Source of the DNA: Cyclaneusma minus
Lineage: Eukaryota; Ascomycota; Leotiomycetes; Marthamycetales; Marthamycetaceae
NCBI GenBank assembly: GCA_037179335.1
Contig: JAKZHN010000062.1
Coordinates: 23,263 to 87,262, forward strand
Direction of reading: 5' to 3'
Length of the DNA stretch: 64,000 bases
Below, piece after piece: positions 9,458 through 22,106 of the stretch; the stretch's first letter is position 1; each line of letters starts with the position of its first letter. The notes beneath the pieces are model-generated. The model was not told where the DNA came from and did no database searches. It was given only the letters and a program-made list of their open reading frames with translations. The translations under genes were made by a program, and so were the position numbers.

Positions 9458-12400
9458 TGTTTTTCGATAGAATTCGCGGACGTTTTTTAGTACATACAGA
9501 AAGTTTCCAGAAAGGAAGAGAAACACTCAACTTTTATCTATTTCTTTCACTTCGGGGTGTTTGTTCTCGGTTTTTTGAGACTCGAATATTTGGCCTCGAT
9601 TATCTTCACGCATCTCAAGTCATCCATCAATGCATATAATAATAAAGACTTCTCATGAAGACGAAGTTGATTTCATGATGGGTCCCAGGAATCATCTCAC
9701 ATATGTGAAAAGATTATGATGTGGGTGTTCCCAGAAAAGAATTTACAGTGTCAAAGGCGCTTTCAAAGGCGAGCTGTATCTATATCTCGAGGGCTTAGGA
9801 AAACCGATCGAACAGCAAACTTGACTTATGGTGCAGCTGGCGAAACTCGGAGAGGAGATATACCCTATGGAAGGTGCGTACCTAGGTATAAATAGGCCTT
9901 GAACTTCTAGACTCCTGAGCATTTCAAAATGGCTGTGTCACCCCTTCTATGATTCTCTCACGACACCGTTCTTGTTGATATCAGAGTCTTGCTCCTGAAG
10001 CGACGAGGTTCAAATGAACTTGAGTAGTGTTATTCGCAAGCCGAGATGAAAGCTCACGACAAAAGGGACTGACAGTGAGTGACAGCAAGCCTGATGAGAG
10101 ATGCTGACGACCCGATAGACCTAGTGTCAATAAAGTCTTTGATTCATAGGTAATTGATTGGACATACTTATTGATTGAAGGAGACGTGAAATCTAATCAT
10201 CCAGTCTGACTTGAGAAACCAGATTGACTTGAAGTGGAATCCCAAATGAACCGAACGACAGCAGCAAGAATCTTCAACAGTGAATGAGTAGAGGACCAGA
10301 GAGCTAAACTCGCGATATTGTATGCTGATTTAGAGACTTGCTTGCATGGAATCAAAGTCGTGTCATTGAACATGAACCACGCAGCAATTGGACCTGGCCC
10401 ACCAGAATTGGCAATTTTTAGATTGCAGAACAAGCCTCTAGAAAAACCGCATATCTTTTCGTACTTGGAATCTTCCGAAGCACGTTACATGTACTCTGTA
10501 GCCACATCTTCACCCGTCAGTGACGAAATGAATGAACGCATAGCGGGAGTAAAAAGCTACAGATACATGAGTGCCTGAATACCTTCACGTGCTTTTGCTT
10601 CTGCGTGAAGTCTCTCAAGATCGACGGTGATGAGCTAAGAAAATGCGGGACTAAAACAGACTCGGAACGACGCGGACACTTCATCTCGACAAGACTCTCG
10701 TGTCCTTAGAGCCTCACCTCTTCTCAACAAGGCTCAATGGCAACCATTCCACTCGACGCCTCACTCCGGCCTCAATGTCTCCTTTCCCACCCAAAACGCG
10801 GATCCAAGCCTCGTAGGATTTGTTCAAGGCGAAAGATAAGCTGGAATCAAAACCTGCAATTGAACCGCTCCCTCATCCCGCGATCGTCCTTGTGTGAGTA
10901 GTAGGATGCACAACGAGCCTCGCTGAGTGTTCTCTCCTATCACGGCAAATCATTGGGGCCTCTAACTTCATGACCAGGTTGGTAGCCTTCAATTGATTTT
11001 GTAAGATCTCCGCAGAGCTGTAGCCTCGTCGCCTCACTCTGATACCAAACATCCGAATGATAACTTAGATTTGTGTTCAATTGAGGCGATTAAGGTTGCA
11101 GATATGCCTGGTCGAGGTCCGCTCATTCTGAAGCCATCTGATCATTGGTGTTTCTAAGCATTCGGCATTGCGCCTGACGCCCTTCTCGTAGACAAACTTG
11201 TCAATTGTGATTACTTTGCATTTAGTCTCACATAACTGTATGCACCCTAGACCTGAGGCATAAACTGGCCCCTGAGTGCAGGATACTCGATCTTAAAGTG
11301 TCGTCTAAGTATACTTTATCCACCAGTCAATAAGGTTAATTTATAGTAGCTTGTACCTCTTATCTATATTTCACAGCTTAAGGATCGACCCCGCAATCCC
11401 GGACTAAGGCTATCATTCATTCTGCGATACCCCCACGCAGTCAAAAGGGGTTTACGGGAATAACAGTATCACGATGAAAGATCCGGAGTTTCTACTTTCC
11501 TAACTGGAGAAGCACGCCCCATTGAATAGCCCTGCTCTTGCATTATTGACCAGGAATTCGTAAGGCAACCGATTAATGCATAAATTATGCAGTAGGTAGG
11601 TTCCATATCGAGGTCGACGGCCCGCGGGTACAACCAATTGGACGGAGAGAGAATTGATAGGTCAATATGTCCGCCTCCTGAGCGAACAGACTCTTCTAAC
11701 TCGTTAACTAGAAACCACTGGAATGCAACTCGAAGCTTTGGGATGCAATCTGCAGAAATGATGCGGGGTATGCCACGGTTGTAACTTGTGTGGGGTCTTG
11801 GGATGCATACGGAGCGAAACACGATTGTGACATGTGCTCCGGAAGCCTCATATTTTAGTGGCTGACCTTCACGCCGTAGACGTACATGTCTTACCACAAA
11901 ATACTTTGTACATAGATACATGCAAATACAAAGCTTGTGCATCCGATATCGCTACCATGGAAGTAGCCATGAAGCAGTGTTAGGGGCACCAGAAGGCTTG
12001 ATTCAGATGCGGATATGCACATATGCGTGGCATACCCGGGTGTACTTCACTTAGAAGTGTGGCCTTGGCGAGGGTAAGGGGAGTTATTCTACGAAGTTTC
12101 AAAGGAGACTGCAGGATTTGCTGTTTGGATACTCACTGTTCCCGTCGCCATGAGACAACTTCAGCCTTATCTCTTTGTGAAGTTGTGTTCGAAATGGTCA
12201 TCTGTCCTTCAAAATCAGGAAAACCCGCGACAACCTCGACCCATTCAATTACTCCACAATATGAGTATTCTGCAAAGAAAACTGAGAGGGGTAAAACTTG
12301 CACCCGTACACGTTCCACAACAGAAACTTTGTTGCTGTCTACTATGCTGTATAACCATTATGGCCAAGGCAGTTATCTACCTACCTAGATCTTGGCCCCC

Positions 12401-14099
12401 ACTACAAGTTTCACAGCTATTGTCCATGACCATTCCTTCAGGCAACATGCCGTCACCGTTGTGTAAAGCAAAAAGAAAGGAAAAAATTGATAAAGAGACA
12501 CCGCTAGAGAAAATAAGGCTGAATGGTCATTCAAGACGAGATTGATCAAGCATGTCTGATATATTGGTGAAACGAAAATACACCTTGGTACCACATTTTT
12601 GTCTTGATTCGTGTCAACTACCTTCTTATACCAACCCTGATCAAATCCGTCATGTCCATCATGTATTTGGAGAAGGCTGAAGCATTTCCAGGCAAACAGA
12701 GCAGTGCTTACACACTCGATCTCCAATGAAACCCACTTGAGTCAAAACCATAAACCATAGCCTGATAATCGCAGAACACAGACATTGAGCCGTGTTGTCA
12801 CTTAGTGGAGAACATGAAGCATAGTTGCTAGCCGTGAACTACGTGCAAGTGTAACTGTGAGCATTTGAGCTTGAAGCTGGTGTCAGCTCCTTACCTTTGC
12901 CCGTGATTTCGAGAACAAGAGAGAGCCTTGTAATACCAGATCGCTTGAGTACAGAAAGACATCGATGCTTCTTTGTCGGAGTAAGAAGTCCTGGCACGAA
13001 GTAAATTGTTCATAGGGCTTGGGTTTTTCATGTTCCAAGCCTCTTACGACACAACTTCGTGGCACTGTAATCATTAACAGGCAGACAGTTCGGACAAACG
13101 TTTTTTTGACAGCTATGGAATATTGTGCTTACCCGAAAACGAGTCCACATCACAGTTATCCCGTGCAGAATGACAGGTTGTTTCCGGTCAGAGCCACAAT
13201 GACATGGATGCAGCGTAAGTGCTGCCCAACATACTGGCAAATTTAGACTGTCACAAAGCCTGTCAGCTTCTCATATTTGCAAGCATCAGACTGGGATCAA
13301 TGACAGAAAGATTCGAGCCAGAGACGTGAACGTCGACTCTTTTGGCGTTGGTGCAGACAGGTAAGGCCGCAAGCTTTCAGCCCCCATGTCGATGTTCCGT
13401 CTTCCCCGCCCAACCACCATGCGTCGTACAGGAATTCCATGCGAAGCCCACAACCATATCCACACTTATCTGCATTTGCACCAAATCCCAGTGTGAAGCT
13501 ACCTCCTTGATAGTGATGAATGCTCAGCTTCTCACGCAGGCGACAAACGGCGTTTATGACAGAAACCCGAGCTGACCACTAGAGAGCACAAAGAACCTTC
13601 TAGACCCAAGGCTTGTATCCTCTCAACTTCGTGATTGCTTCACCTCTTGCGAGCCCCTGAATCTTGTGCGTCATCGTCGCTGGCACCATACAGACAATGT
13701 TCTAATTTGAGTCACAGGAAATGTTCTCTCCAATGACAAACATCGGATTTTCTGTCCACACAAAGGAAAGAAAGATGCCAAAGAAGGAAACTGGCCAAAG
13801 AAAGCAATGTTCATAGCCATGGAATTCTATAGCGCTGCTTAGCCCGTGCCCATATTTAGACGTCCATTTACAGAGTTCGTCCATAGATATGGTGTCAAAT
13901 TAGGCGCTGAGCAGTGTGATGAGACTCCCGTCACAACGGCACACCAAATGTGACGAGAATTACTCATCAATCCTTGCACGCGGCATCTTCAACCTCAACC
14001 ATGCAACGAGGCACAACGACCTTTGGTTTCAAGTCATCAAAATCTGCTGGAACGTCTCTTTGAATATTCGCAAGCTATACGAGCTCCATGTTCGTCATA
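9458..14099. other. Gene-poor region
   Basis: No ORF here has convincing coding character. The longest (157 aa, minus strand, 11469-11942) has no recognisable motif, intron signals or initiation support. No tRNA or obvious repeat array was seen. Confidence 0.4.
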
Positions 14100-15300
14100 T
14101 TTCGAGTCTTTGGGCATGAATGAAGGTCCCTGAAGCGCCTCGCGCGCGCCTCAACCTCGTCATTCAAGAGAAGATACCCCAACGCAGTATCGTAGCGAAC
14201 CAAAATATCAAGGAGTCTTCCGGTTACGACATGGCTGAGGCAGTGTGTGTAGCCAAGTCGCCAGGGGAATGGCGTTGCCAACATCGCACTGTCACATCCA
14301 GGCAGAAACCGCGATGGCACTCATACAGCGATGGTTCGCCATCCGTTGACCACTTGTGAGTTGTGCTCGTCATCCCGATCCTCAGATATTTGGGCAGCAC
14401 CGACGGTAGGCCATTGCCGCCTCCACCCGCCTCTAAGCCGCTACTCAGGGGCCGGGAATAATGAAACATCTCCCATCGAACCAAACGCTCAGCGGTCTCA
14501 CCAAACGCAACCGTGCTTGGGGGCAGTGTATTGAGCCATGTCACCAGGCGAAGGCCTGGCCAAGTCCTCAGAGTCACATGTAGGTAGGCAAAACAAGTCG
14601 TTCCACTCCTTCACTCATGATTCGCCATCTGCTGAGCCAGCTGTGCTCTGTACTGAGAGACAGTCAACCTACTTCTCGTCATCTTGGGCGGCAGCACAGG
14701 CTCTGACCCGCCTCATGGGCGCATCAACCTCGCCAGCGAGGGGAGACGATCCTCAAGGCAACAACACTGTGTTGAACGAAGGTATCGACGGAATCTCGTG
14801 GTTGCGACGTGGTCGAGGCGCTGTTCGTCTCAGTCAGGGAACAGCGCCTCAGATCCCCAGATGTCGGATTCGTTGGCACCAGAAACAGCCACCGTGCCGC
14901 CCAGCATAGGCTTCCACAGTCCACCTCATCAGATGATCAGCCAGGAACAAGAATCCCTCTAGGCAACATCGTCGCCAGCTCTCGATGGATTCTCTGCTAC
15001 GACGTGGCACGGGAAGTGTACTCATTCACTCAGTTCGGTGAGAAAACGGCGTCTGCAAATGCTCAGAACTCAACTCTTTAGGCACCCGCAATGGCCAACA
15101 GCCCCTGACCCGCATCACATAGGCCTCGACCTTGCAGGGCGACAGCAGGATGTCCTCCAAGGCAGCTTCATCCCGTCGAGCAAAGCTCTTGATGGAATCT
15201 TCTGGTGACGATGTGGTTCTAGCAAACAGTCACTGCATCCACTTAGGAGACCGCGCCCCCAATCACGTCTAGGCAGCGGCTGCAACCCGTCCTGTGACAC
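14100..15300. repeat. Degenerate tandem repeat, unit about 200 bp
   Basis: Related segments recur at a spacing near 200 bp. The anchor GGCAAC/GGCAGC lies at 14757, 14962 and 15161. Each is preceded by a block like CTGACCCGCNTCAN and CTCAAGG/CTCCAAGG, and followed about 40-50 bp later by CGATGGA or GACGGAATCT and GCGACGTGG-like sequence. A further related segment is around 14150-14250 (CCTCAACCTCGTCA ... TTACGACATGG), and weaker ones may lie near 14390 and 14580. Copies are heavily diverged. There is no shared open frame across copies. Confidence 0.45.
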
Positions 15301-17891
15301 AGACCTACTTACCCTATCAAAACTCATGAGAAGGTAGCAAATACGGGTGAACACGAGTACACGGTCGACACGTGTCCACGCGTCTGATCACGAGCTCTCA
15401 AACTCCATATTGGTCGCGGTCGCGGCCACGGCCCTGGAACCGCTTAGCAGCTGTGACTCACACAGCACAGACAAAACACGGAGATAGGTCGAGGAGGAGG
15501 CAGCAAGGCCACGACAAGCATCGCCAGCCAATATCTTCCCAGCCTCCTTCTAGCCCCCAGCAAGTTTCCCCCTCACATCTTGGTCTCCGCGGACACAGGA
15601 TGGGCTCACCGAACTTGACGAGGCAACAGATTATGACACGGCACGCGGACCAAGCTGAGTTCTCCATCCTCATGGATTCTCAATCAACCTCGTGTTCTTT
15701 GCCTGGGGCTGACCGACCGAGTGTAGGACCCTTCGACGAGAAGGCAACGGGAAACTATCGCACACCGAGTCTGCTACGTTGTCGACCTGCTATCATTCCC
15801 AGCCACTGACCAAGTTTCCTGCCTTGCGTTATGCTGACCGACATTCAGGCCGTGCCAACATAGACGCCTCGCCGTCACAGTCCCTGAGGTTGCCAGCATA
15901 CCAGCTGAAATCCATCAGCTTGTCCGATCCCAGCCACACTCTGACGACGCATCACAGCCCAAGATCATCGCCAGTGGCTACACGAGATCCACACCGAGCC
16001 AGTACTCTCGCCAGTGAGGGGAAGAAACAGCGAAGCTAGAAGAGGCAACTGCCTATGGCTCCTACCTGACCTGCAAGCACGGAGGTCCCATCCATGGATG
16101 AAGCTCGACTCACCATGCTGTCCGCCTGAGAGCATCTGAACCTAGTGAAGGGGCGACGAATGATACCCAGCAGCGGTCCAACTGCCTCGAAGCCCCACCG
16201 GGCCTAAATAGCTGAGGCTTGGTTGTCAGGGGACATCTAGCCAATAGTCCCGCAAGAGCCGACCCACCCCGAGACTTCCTTGTGAGGCAAAAGGGTTCTT
16301 TGCTCCAGATATCCAATGAGCAGAAGACCAATGTTTTCTCTTAACCAACGTGGTGCATGCGTTTTTCTCATTTTGAGCAACTCTTGAATAGGGGTACACC
16401 CTGTGCTTCATCGGTGACTCCACCGGTGAGTTGTTCGCCTTCGAGAGAATTTTCTGACATAGCCACAAGAACTCGCGTCAACTGGGGTAGTAAATCTCCA
16501 GTTCATTAGGACTTCCGGACGAGCCGATGGCATATCGCCACTAGTGTGCTGATCGAGGAGTTGCGTGATCTCCTAACGCCGAAGAGCGCCCACGTGATAT
16601 CACCAGAACTTGGATCTTTTTGCCCGCCTCGGCCTTCGAACCGAAATAAAAACCAATAGATAATTTTTTCTTCTTCGAAAATTCAAAAATAGCATCTCGC
16701 CACAAAGTAACGCGTAATTGTATTCGTATTTCGGAGTGAGCGATGCTATATACGAGTCTAGATTGCTGTGAAGTGAGATTGCACAGCCTCAATCGGGGGC
16801 GAATATTGGGACCTCGTCGCTTAGTGGAGAAATCGACTGCATCCTCGCACGACGCCACAGCGAAGCATGGAGAATTATTGAGAGACTGGCTGGCTGAAAT
16901 ATCTGCAGTAATTTTTGATTGTCGTGGAGGAAAAATCTGGTGCAGATCAATACGTAGGATAATTAGAGAACCGCCTCCGTGGTTGCTGTTCTGGATGCCG
17001 TCTTCCTGTGTACATGTAACACCCACTACTCCCGAATATCGCTGCCGGGTATCACGGCTTTTTGGTTTTGCCCCATCCATATTCCGCTGATGATGCGACA
17101 AAAAAGAATAACAGGGTGGCTGGTAATGGGCACACATACATGGATAGGGCTGACATTGTGAACTGATGCAGCAAAGCTTCTGGACGTCAATTGGGAGGCT
17201 TAAGACAGCCCTATACTACCCAGGAAAGGGGTAGGAAATCATGGCTGGTTCCGAGACTCGGAATTGGTGATTAATCATCTTGAAACTTAGGAGCACCCGC
17301 TGGGGTACGAAATACTCGCGAGGGAAAGCTCAACGTTGTAGCACGGGGAGCAAGCTGCAACTATCCGAAAGTCCCGGTTGTAACTTGTAACTGTCGCGAA
17401 TTAAGTGGAAGATTCTTGGTACTGCATGTATCGAGGTACTGATAGATGGCAGCAAGGCCATCGATAAAAAGTGAAGCTGGAGAACGTGGGGGGACAACGA
17501 AAAGGGGGGATTTCGAGCATCTGGGAGGACAATCCAATCAAGAATGAATAACATACAAGGCGACGCTGGAAGTAATTGTGCTGTGGAGCTAGGAATTATA
17601 GAATTCTAGACTCCGCATTTCTGCAAGTTCTTGACTCCGATGGGAATGACCCTGAAGCAGATATGAAACATTTAGCATCCATCCGTGACAGTACGACCAA
17701 TACCTCAGACTCGAGGAGGTTCTAAGGCACTCGGACAGTAAAAAGCACTTACAAAGATTATTCGTTTGCTCAAAAGCAGTCGAGATGAAGTCACTGGGAC
17801 ATAAATGTTGCCATTCGTCTCATGATGCTCCTAGAGATGAGATCTTGCAGCGAAACCGACATAGCGTGAACCACCCAGCCTTCAGGGGCTT
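15301..17891. other. Gene-poor region
   Basis: Low-complexity coding-like frames (for example 15372-15809 plus, 16541-17137 minus) lack motifs, introns or family resemblance. I do not call genes here. Confidence 0.35.
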
Positions 17892-18455
17892 TCATGCAAA
17901 ACGTACTCCTAAAATTGACATAACAAATGACAAATACCAGCACACAATGATAAACACCAATTCGGCAAGTGGAAATGTTAGCTCACATTCATCAACGCCT
18001 CGCCAATCCAGCAAGTCGAGAGCAAGGCCACAGGCATTGAGCTGGCTATGGCCCTTCGTATCTTGACCTGGTCGCCAACACGCGACCCATCGACATGAAG
18101 GTGATCTCCACGAAGAGACACGTTGGCCCCCGAACAGGGCTTTCCAAACCGTCAACACATCTTCAAGCCGACCGACAATCTGTTGACATTGGGCATCAAT
18201 GCTTCTTGATCCAGAATTTTGAACCAACAACTTGATGGTAATTTTGGCAATCTGCTGCACCATTGCGAGTCCGAGGCGACTCGCGAGACGTGGCAGTCGG
18301 TGAAAGGTGCGCAAGAGGGGCTTCCCACAGAAAATGGGGGTAATCCACAGTAGAATCTGCAAAGCGCCGGGTAGGGCTGAAAAGAGCGAATTGGTCGACA
18401 AAACGAACGCATTGAAATTGAAGCTGGGGTATTTTTCCAAATAGTCGGCCGACAT
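17892..18455 (-). CDS. Possible small membrane protein, unknown
   Basis: Uninterrupted 187-aa ORF starting with ATG at 18455. Residues about 19-44 (LSTNSLFSALPGALQILLWITPIFCG) and about 158-187 (LTFPLAELVFIIVCWYLSFVMSILGV) are hydrophobic and could span a membrane. The middle is basic with paired Trp/Arg-rich segments. I recognise no family. The C-terminal half could be read-through of an intron. The coding call rests only on length and the two hydrophobic segments. Confidence 0.3.
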   Translation of the reverse strand: MSADYLEKYPSFNFNAFVLSTNSLFSALPGALQILLWITPIFCGKPLLRTFHRLPRLASRLGLAMVQQIAKITIKLLVQNSGSRSIDAQCQQIVGRLEDVLTVWKALFGGQRVSSWRSPSCRWVACWRPGQDTKGHSQLNACGLALDLLDWRGVDECELTFPLAELVFIIVCWYLSFVMSILGVRFA

Positions 18456-19462
18456 CGCATGGCTCTTGAAGTTGATATCTTGCCGTACTGGGGAAGCATA
18501 CCGGTGTTTTCAGACTGACAGAAACGCGGTCATCTCCCGCTTCGAGTAACCAGCTGTTGATTTCAGCATAAGGTAAAAGGAGAATTGAAATAGCATCTTC
18601 TTCGAGGACACCGACCTGAGATTTCGTTCACCAGAGCCTAGTAGTAAAGTGACATGCGGTGAAGTCAACAGTACCTCCTGGGCTCAGGCTATCTCAGGAA
18701 AACTGAGGGACCTCCATTCCGTTCAACTCGTGGGTTGCAAAAGCATGGCGAACTTGAAGAGGCTACAAGCCAGGATTGAGCTCTAACGCCCCGCTTCTGC
18801 GACGAAATCCAAATTGAGCCAACAGATATGCTGAGTTTGAGGCAGAAATGCTGGCCTCGTGGGGGCTGTTAGTGACTGCCAGTGCTCTGCTTTATGGTGT
18901 TGACCTGGGCCCATGTCCTCTGAAGAAGGCAGCAACAGCAGAGTACGGTGGTACCTTACAGCAGTCACATCGGTGTGGCATTAGCGCCGAGTACAGACTA
19001 GAACAAGGCAACCATTTGCACCACATGCGCATCAGGCAAGTGGGAGTGGGGCAAAAAGGTTGTGAGGCGGGAGAACAAGCCTGGCTGTACTTTAGGCAGA
19101 AGCGCAGCTGCGTCAGGGATGTTTTTGGACCGATTCAACGACCACACCATAATATTAGGCAACTGGTTCGCATTTCTCAGGCGGCCCATCTGACTGAGCC
19201 TGCAGAGCCTCAATACCCTCAACTACTTCAAGTCTTCCATCCACGCGCTACATGTGGCATTGACCTGAACAAGATATCGGATCAACTTCGTTCCGTCTCT
19301 GTTGACTAGTGTACGGACCCCCACTACAGCCGCCCCCCCACACTTTACCACTTCTGACAGGCGGTAGCTTCCACTCGGCAGAATATCCATGACTTTCCCG
19401 ATAACACCTCGCCATCTTCCGGAACACGATCTTGACTACTGTTCCTCCGCCTCTTCGCACGA
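18456..19462. other. Intergenic region upstream of the EST1-type gene
   Basis: A 153-aa frame (18848-19309) starts with a hydrophobic stretch but has no other coding support. It is not called. Confidence 0.35.
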
Positions 19463-22106
19463 ATGCAAGAAAAGAAGCCTGCCGCTGAGTTCGCCGACTT
19501 CTCCCAGCGCTGGACCAGACACTTGAGGGAAGATGCCAAGAAGACGACCCACCATCCGTGTCCGTTCTGCGACGACCGCAAGGTCCACGGCTCTGAAGAT
19601 GACCTGCTACATCATGTCGTGAAGAGCCATGAGGATCAGGCTGCTGGCCAAACCGGCACCCTCTCTGACATCAAGAAATACCTACAAGCCAAAATCCGCA
19701 GGCAAGCAGACCGAGCCCAGCTTCACTATGATCTGCCACTGACCACTCAACAGTTTGAACCAGAATGAAGGCGCATCGAAAAGCAAACGGCCCTTGTCTA
19801 CTCCCGTCACCGGCGAAGTCCAACAACTACAAGCACTGAGCCTGGAATCCACGGATGGCAGCAGGACAAAGGATGTGTCGCCAGTTGGCCAGCAAGACCT
19901 ACCTCGGAAGCGCCATGCTGTCATAGGAGAGACTGGTTCGCCGTCATCATCCATGCTTGCGCGAGAATCTGAGTCGCCTCCACCGCGGAGACCCAGAACA
20001 AGTGGACAGTCAGAAAACAAACTCATAAATTCACAGCAATCCTCTCCAGGGCCGGGAGAGCTTGCACGCCCAGCACCGGCAAATAAAAGATTATGGAACC
20101 CTGATGTTGATACAACAAACCGACTGGGTGGATCGCCTGGTTCGTCAAAACAACGACTTCCAGCGAATCGAGGAAGAGGGGATCGTCGACCACAGCAAAG
20201 TGCTCATATCGCCACAAAGAGCCAGTCAGGAGCACAGCCTGGCACGTTCCCTGCTTCGATCCTGACGGCCAAGAATGTAGCTGCTCAAGGATCTGTCCCT
20301 CGCATTGAGCCTCAACTCAAGCAACCTGAGACTAGACCAATATCACAAGAGCAACTTGTAGCAGAAGTCAAAGGCATCTACGCTGGCCTCGTTATGGTCG
20401 AAGCAAAATGCATAGAAGTCGACACCAAGCAGGCCGCTCAGGACAAGGACTCAAAGTTAAATAACGAGCAATGGCAAGCTCTCATCGCATTACACCGAAC
20501 TCTACTTCACGAACATCATGATTTCTTCCTCGCCTCTCAACATCCTTCAGCAAGTCCGGCACTTCGAAAGCTTGCTTCCAAGTACGCGATGCCGGCTCGT
20601 ATGTGGAGGCATGGCATTCACTCGTTTCTCGAGCTTCTCAGACACCGTCTGCCGCTTTCATTAGATCATATGCTCGCGTTTATTTATTTGGCATACTCGA
20701 TGATGGCTCTCCTATACGAGACAGTCCCAGCATTCGAGGACACATGGATCGAATGCCTAGGCGACTTAGGACGATACAGAATGGCAATTGAAGACGACGA
20801 TGTCCGCGACCGAGAAATATGGACCAACGTGGCTCGCCACTGGTATTCCAAAGCATCCGACAAGTCCCCCGCCACAGGACGACTCTACCACCACCTGGCA
20901 ATCCTAGCACGCCCCAATGCTCTTCAGCAATTATTTTTCTACACCAAGTCCCTCTCCGTCGTACAACCCTTTCCTTCTGCGAAAGAATCGATTATGACCT
21001 TATTTGAGCCCGTCCTGAACCCTAAGCCACAGCCAGCACAGCTTCAACACCGCTTTCACACCATCGAGGTTGAATACATCAAAGTGCATGCTATGCTCTT
21101 CACGCATGCCGATGTCGAAAGGTACGATGCTGCTGTGTCGCAGTTCACTAACATGCTTGACGCCCATATTGGGCGCTCGACTCGCAATTTCATGCAGCAA
21201 GGCTATCACATGGCTGTAGCCAACAGTGTAGCCTTGCTCGGTTATGGAGCTAACGACAGCATCCTTGCCAAAGCCCAAGAAGAAGATCCTGACCCTATCC
21301 GAGGAGCTGCGCTCGAGAGAGCACAATGGACTTTCGACAATGCCGAGAAATTGCACCATCAGACCGCAGACATCGTATTCCAGCGCATCGGCGATCCAAA
21401 CGTTCTTCCGTTCGCGCACGTCACGCTCGCCTTCCTTTACCACATCTCCCGTTCACCCGCCGCCATGTCTCTCGTAGCCGCTTCATTCCCCTGGGAATCC
21501 CTCGTCTACTTCCTCAACACGCTCCGCGCGCCTTCAGACTCAGACCCTGACTTGGGAAGCGAGTGCTTCCCGATTTCGGATACGAAGGATGATGTAAGAC
21601 CTTTCCCGGAAGACTTTGCACTCCATGGACTGTCCTGGACACAAGTCTATTTTCCGAAAGAGTGGTTCAATAATCCGAAGATCCAGGATGAGGAGAAGTA
21701 TTTGGAGGTTGCTAGTATGGCAGATGAGAGGAAGGAGAGGATTAGGTGGTTGGGGAGACGGTTGGCGGTGAATGCAAATGAGTGGATTGGGTTTGATGAG
21801 ACGGAGAGACGTTTCTTCGAGGTGATGGAGGAGGCGGCTGAGGAAATGGACGTTGATGCAGAGAGAGAGGGGAGTGTGGCGAGTGGCACGACCGTGGGAC
21901 CTCACGGTTCGCAGGCGGGTGATGAGAGCCAGCCGGAGGGGACTGCGACTTGGGATGAGGAGCTGAGTCAAACTACTATGCAGGATGATGCGCAGCCGAT
22001 GACTCCGGATGCGGGGAAATATGAAGAGGATACGAGCGGCCTTGCCACTGAGGAAATCTCGGAAGAGAAGATGGATGAGGGTCATTCAACCGACAACCAG
22101 CCTTGA
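19463..22106 (+). CDS. EST1-type DNA/RNA-binding protein with N-terminal zinc finger
   Basis: Two overlapping open frames are best joined by a 52-nt intron at 19702-19753 with a GC donor (CAG|GCAAGC), branch CTGAC and acceptor CAACAG. Exons are then 19463-19701 and 19754-22106, coding 863 aa. Residues 33-56 hold a C2H2-like finger (C33, C36, H50 or H51, H56). A disordered Ser/Pro-rich segment follows to about residue 270. About residues 275-490 resemble the EST1/SMG5-7 DNA/RNA-binding domain: helical repeats with LHRTLLHEHHDFFLASQHP, YAMPARMWRHGIHSFLELLR and GRLYHHLAILARPNALQQLFFYTKSL. The C terminus is acidic. In this family the domain adopts a TPR/14-3-3-like fold and acts in nonsense-mediated decay or telomere maintenance; which applies here is not shown. 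The first codon of the downstream frame is TTG, which supports joining rather than two genes. Confidence 0.85.

Noticed and set aside
11469..11942. Minus-strand ORF of 157 aa
   Set aside because: Has an ATG but no recognisable motif or neighbouring support; could be chance in a gene-poor stretch.
16541..17137. Minus-strand ORF of 198 aa
   Set aside because: No motif, a competing frame on the opposite strand, and atypical composition (KKKK, mixed low-complexity).
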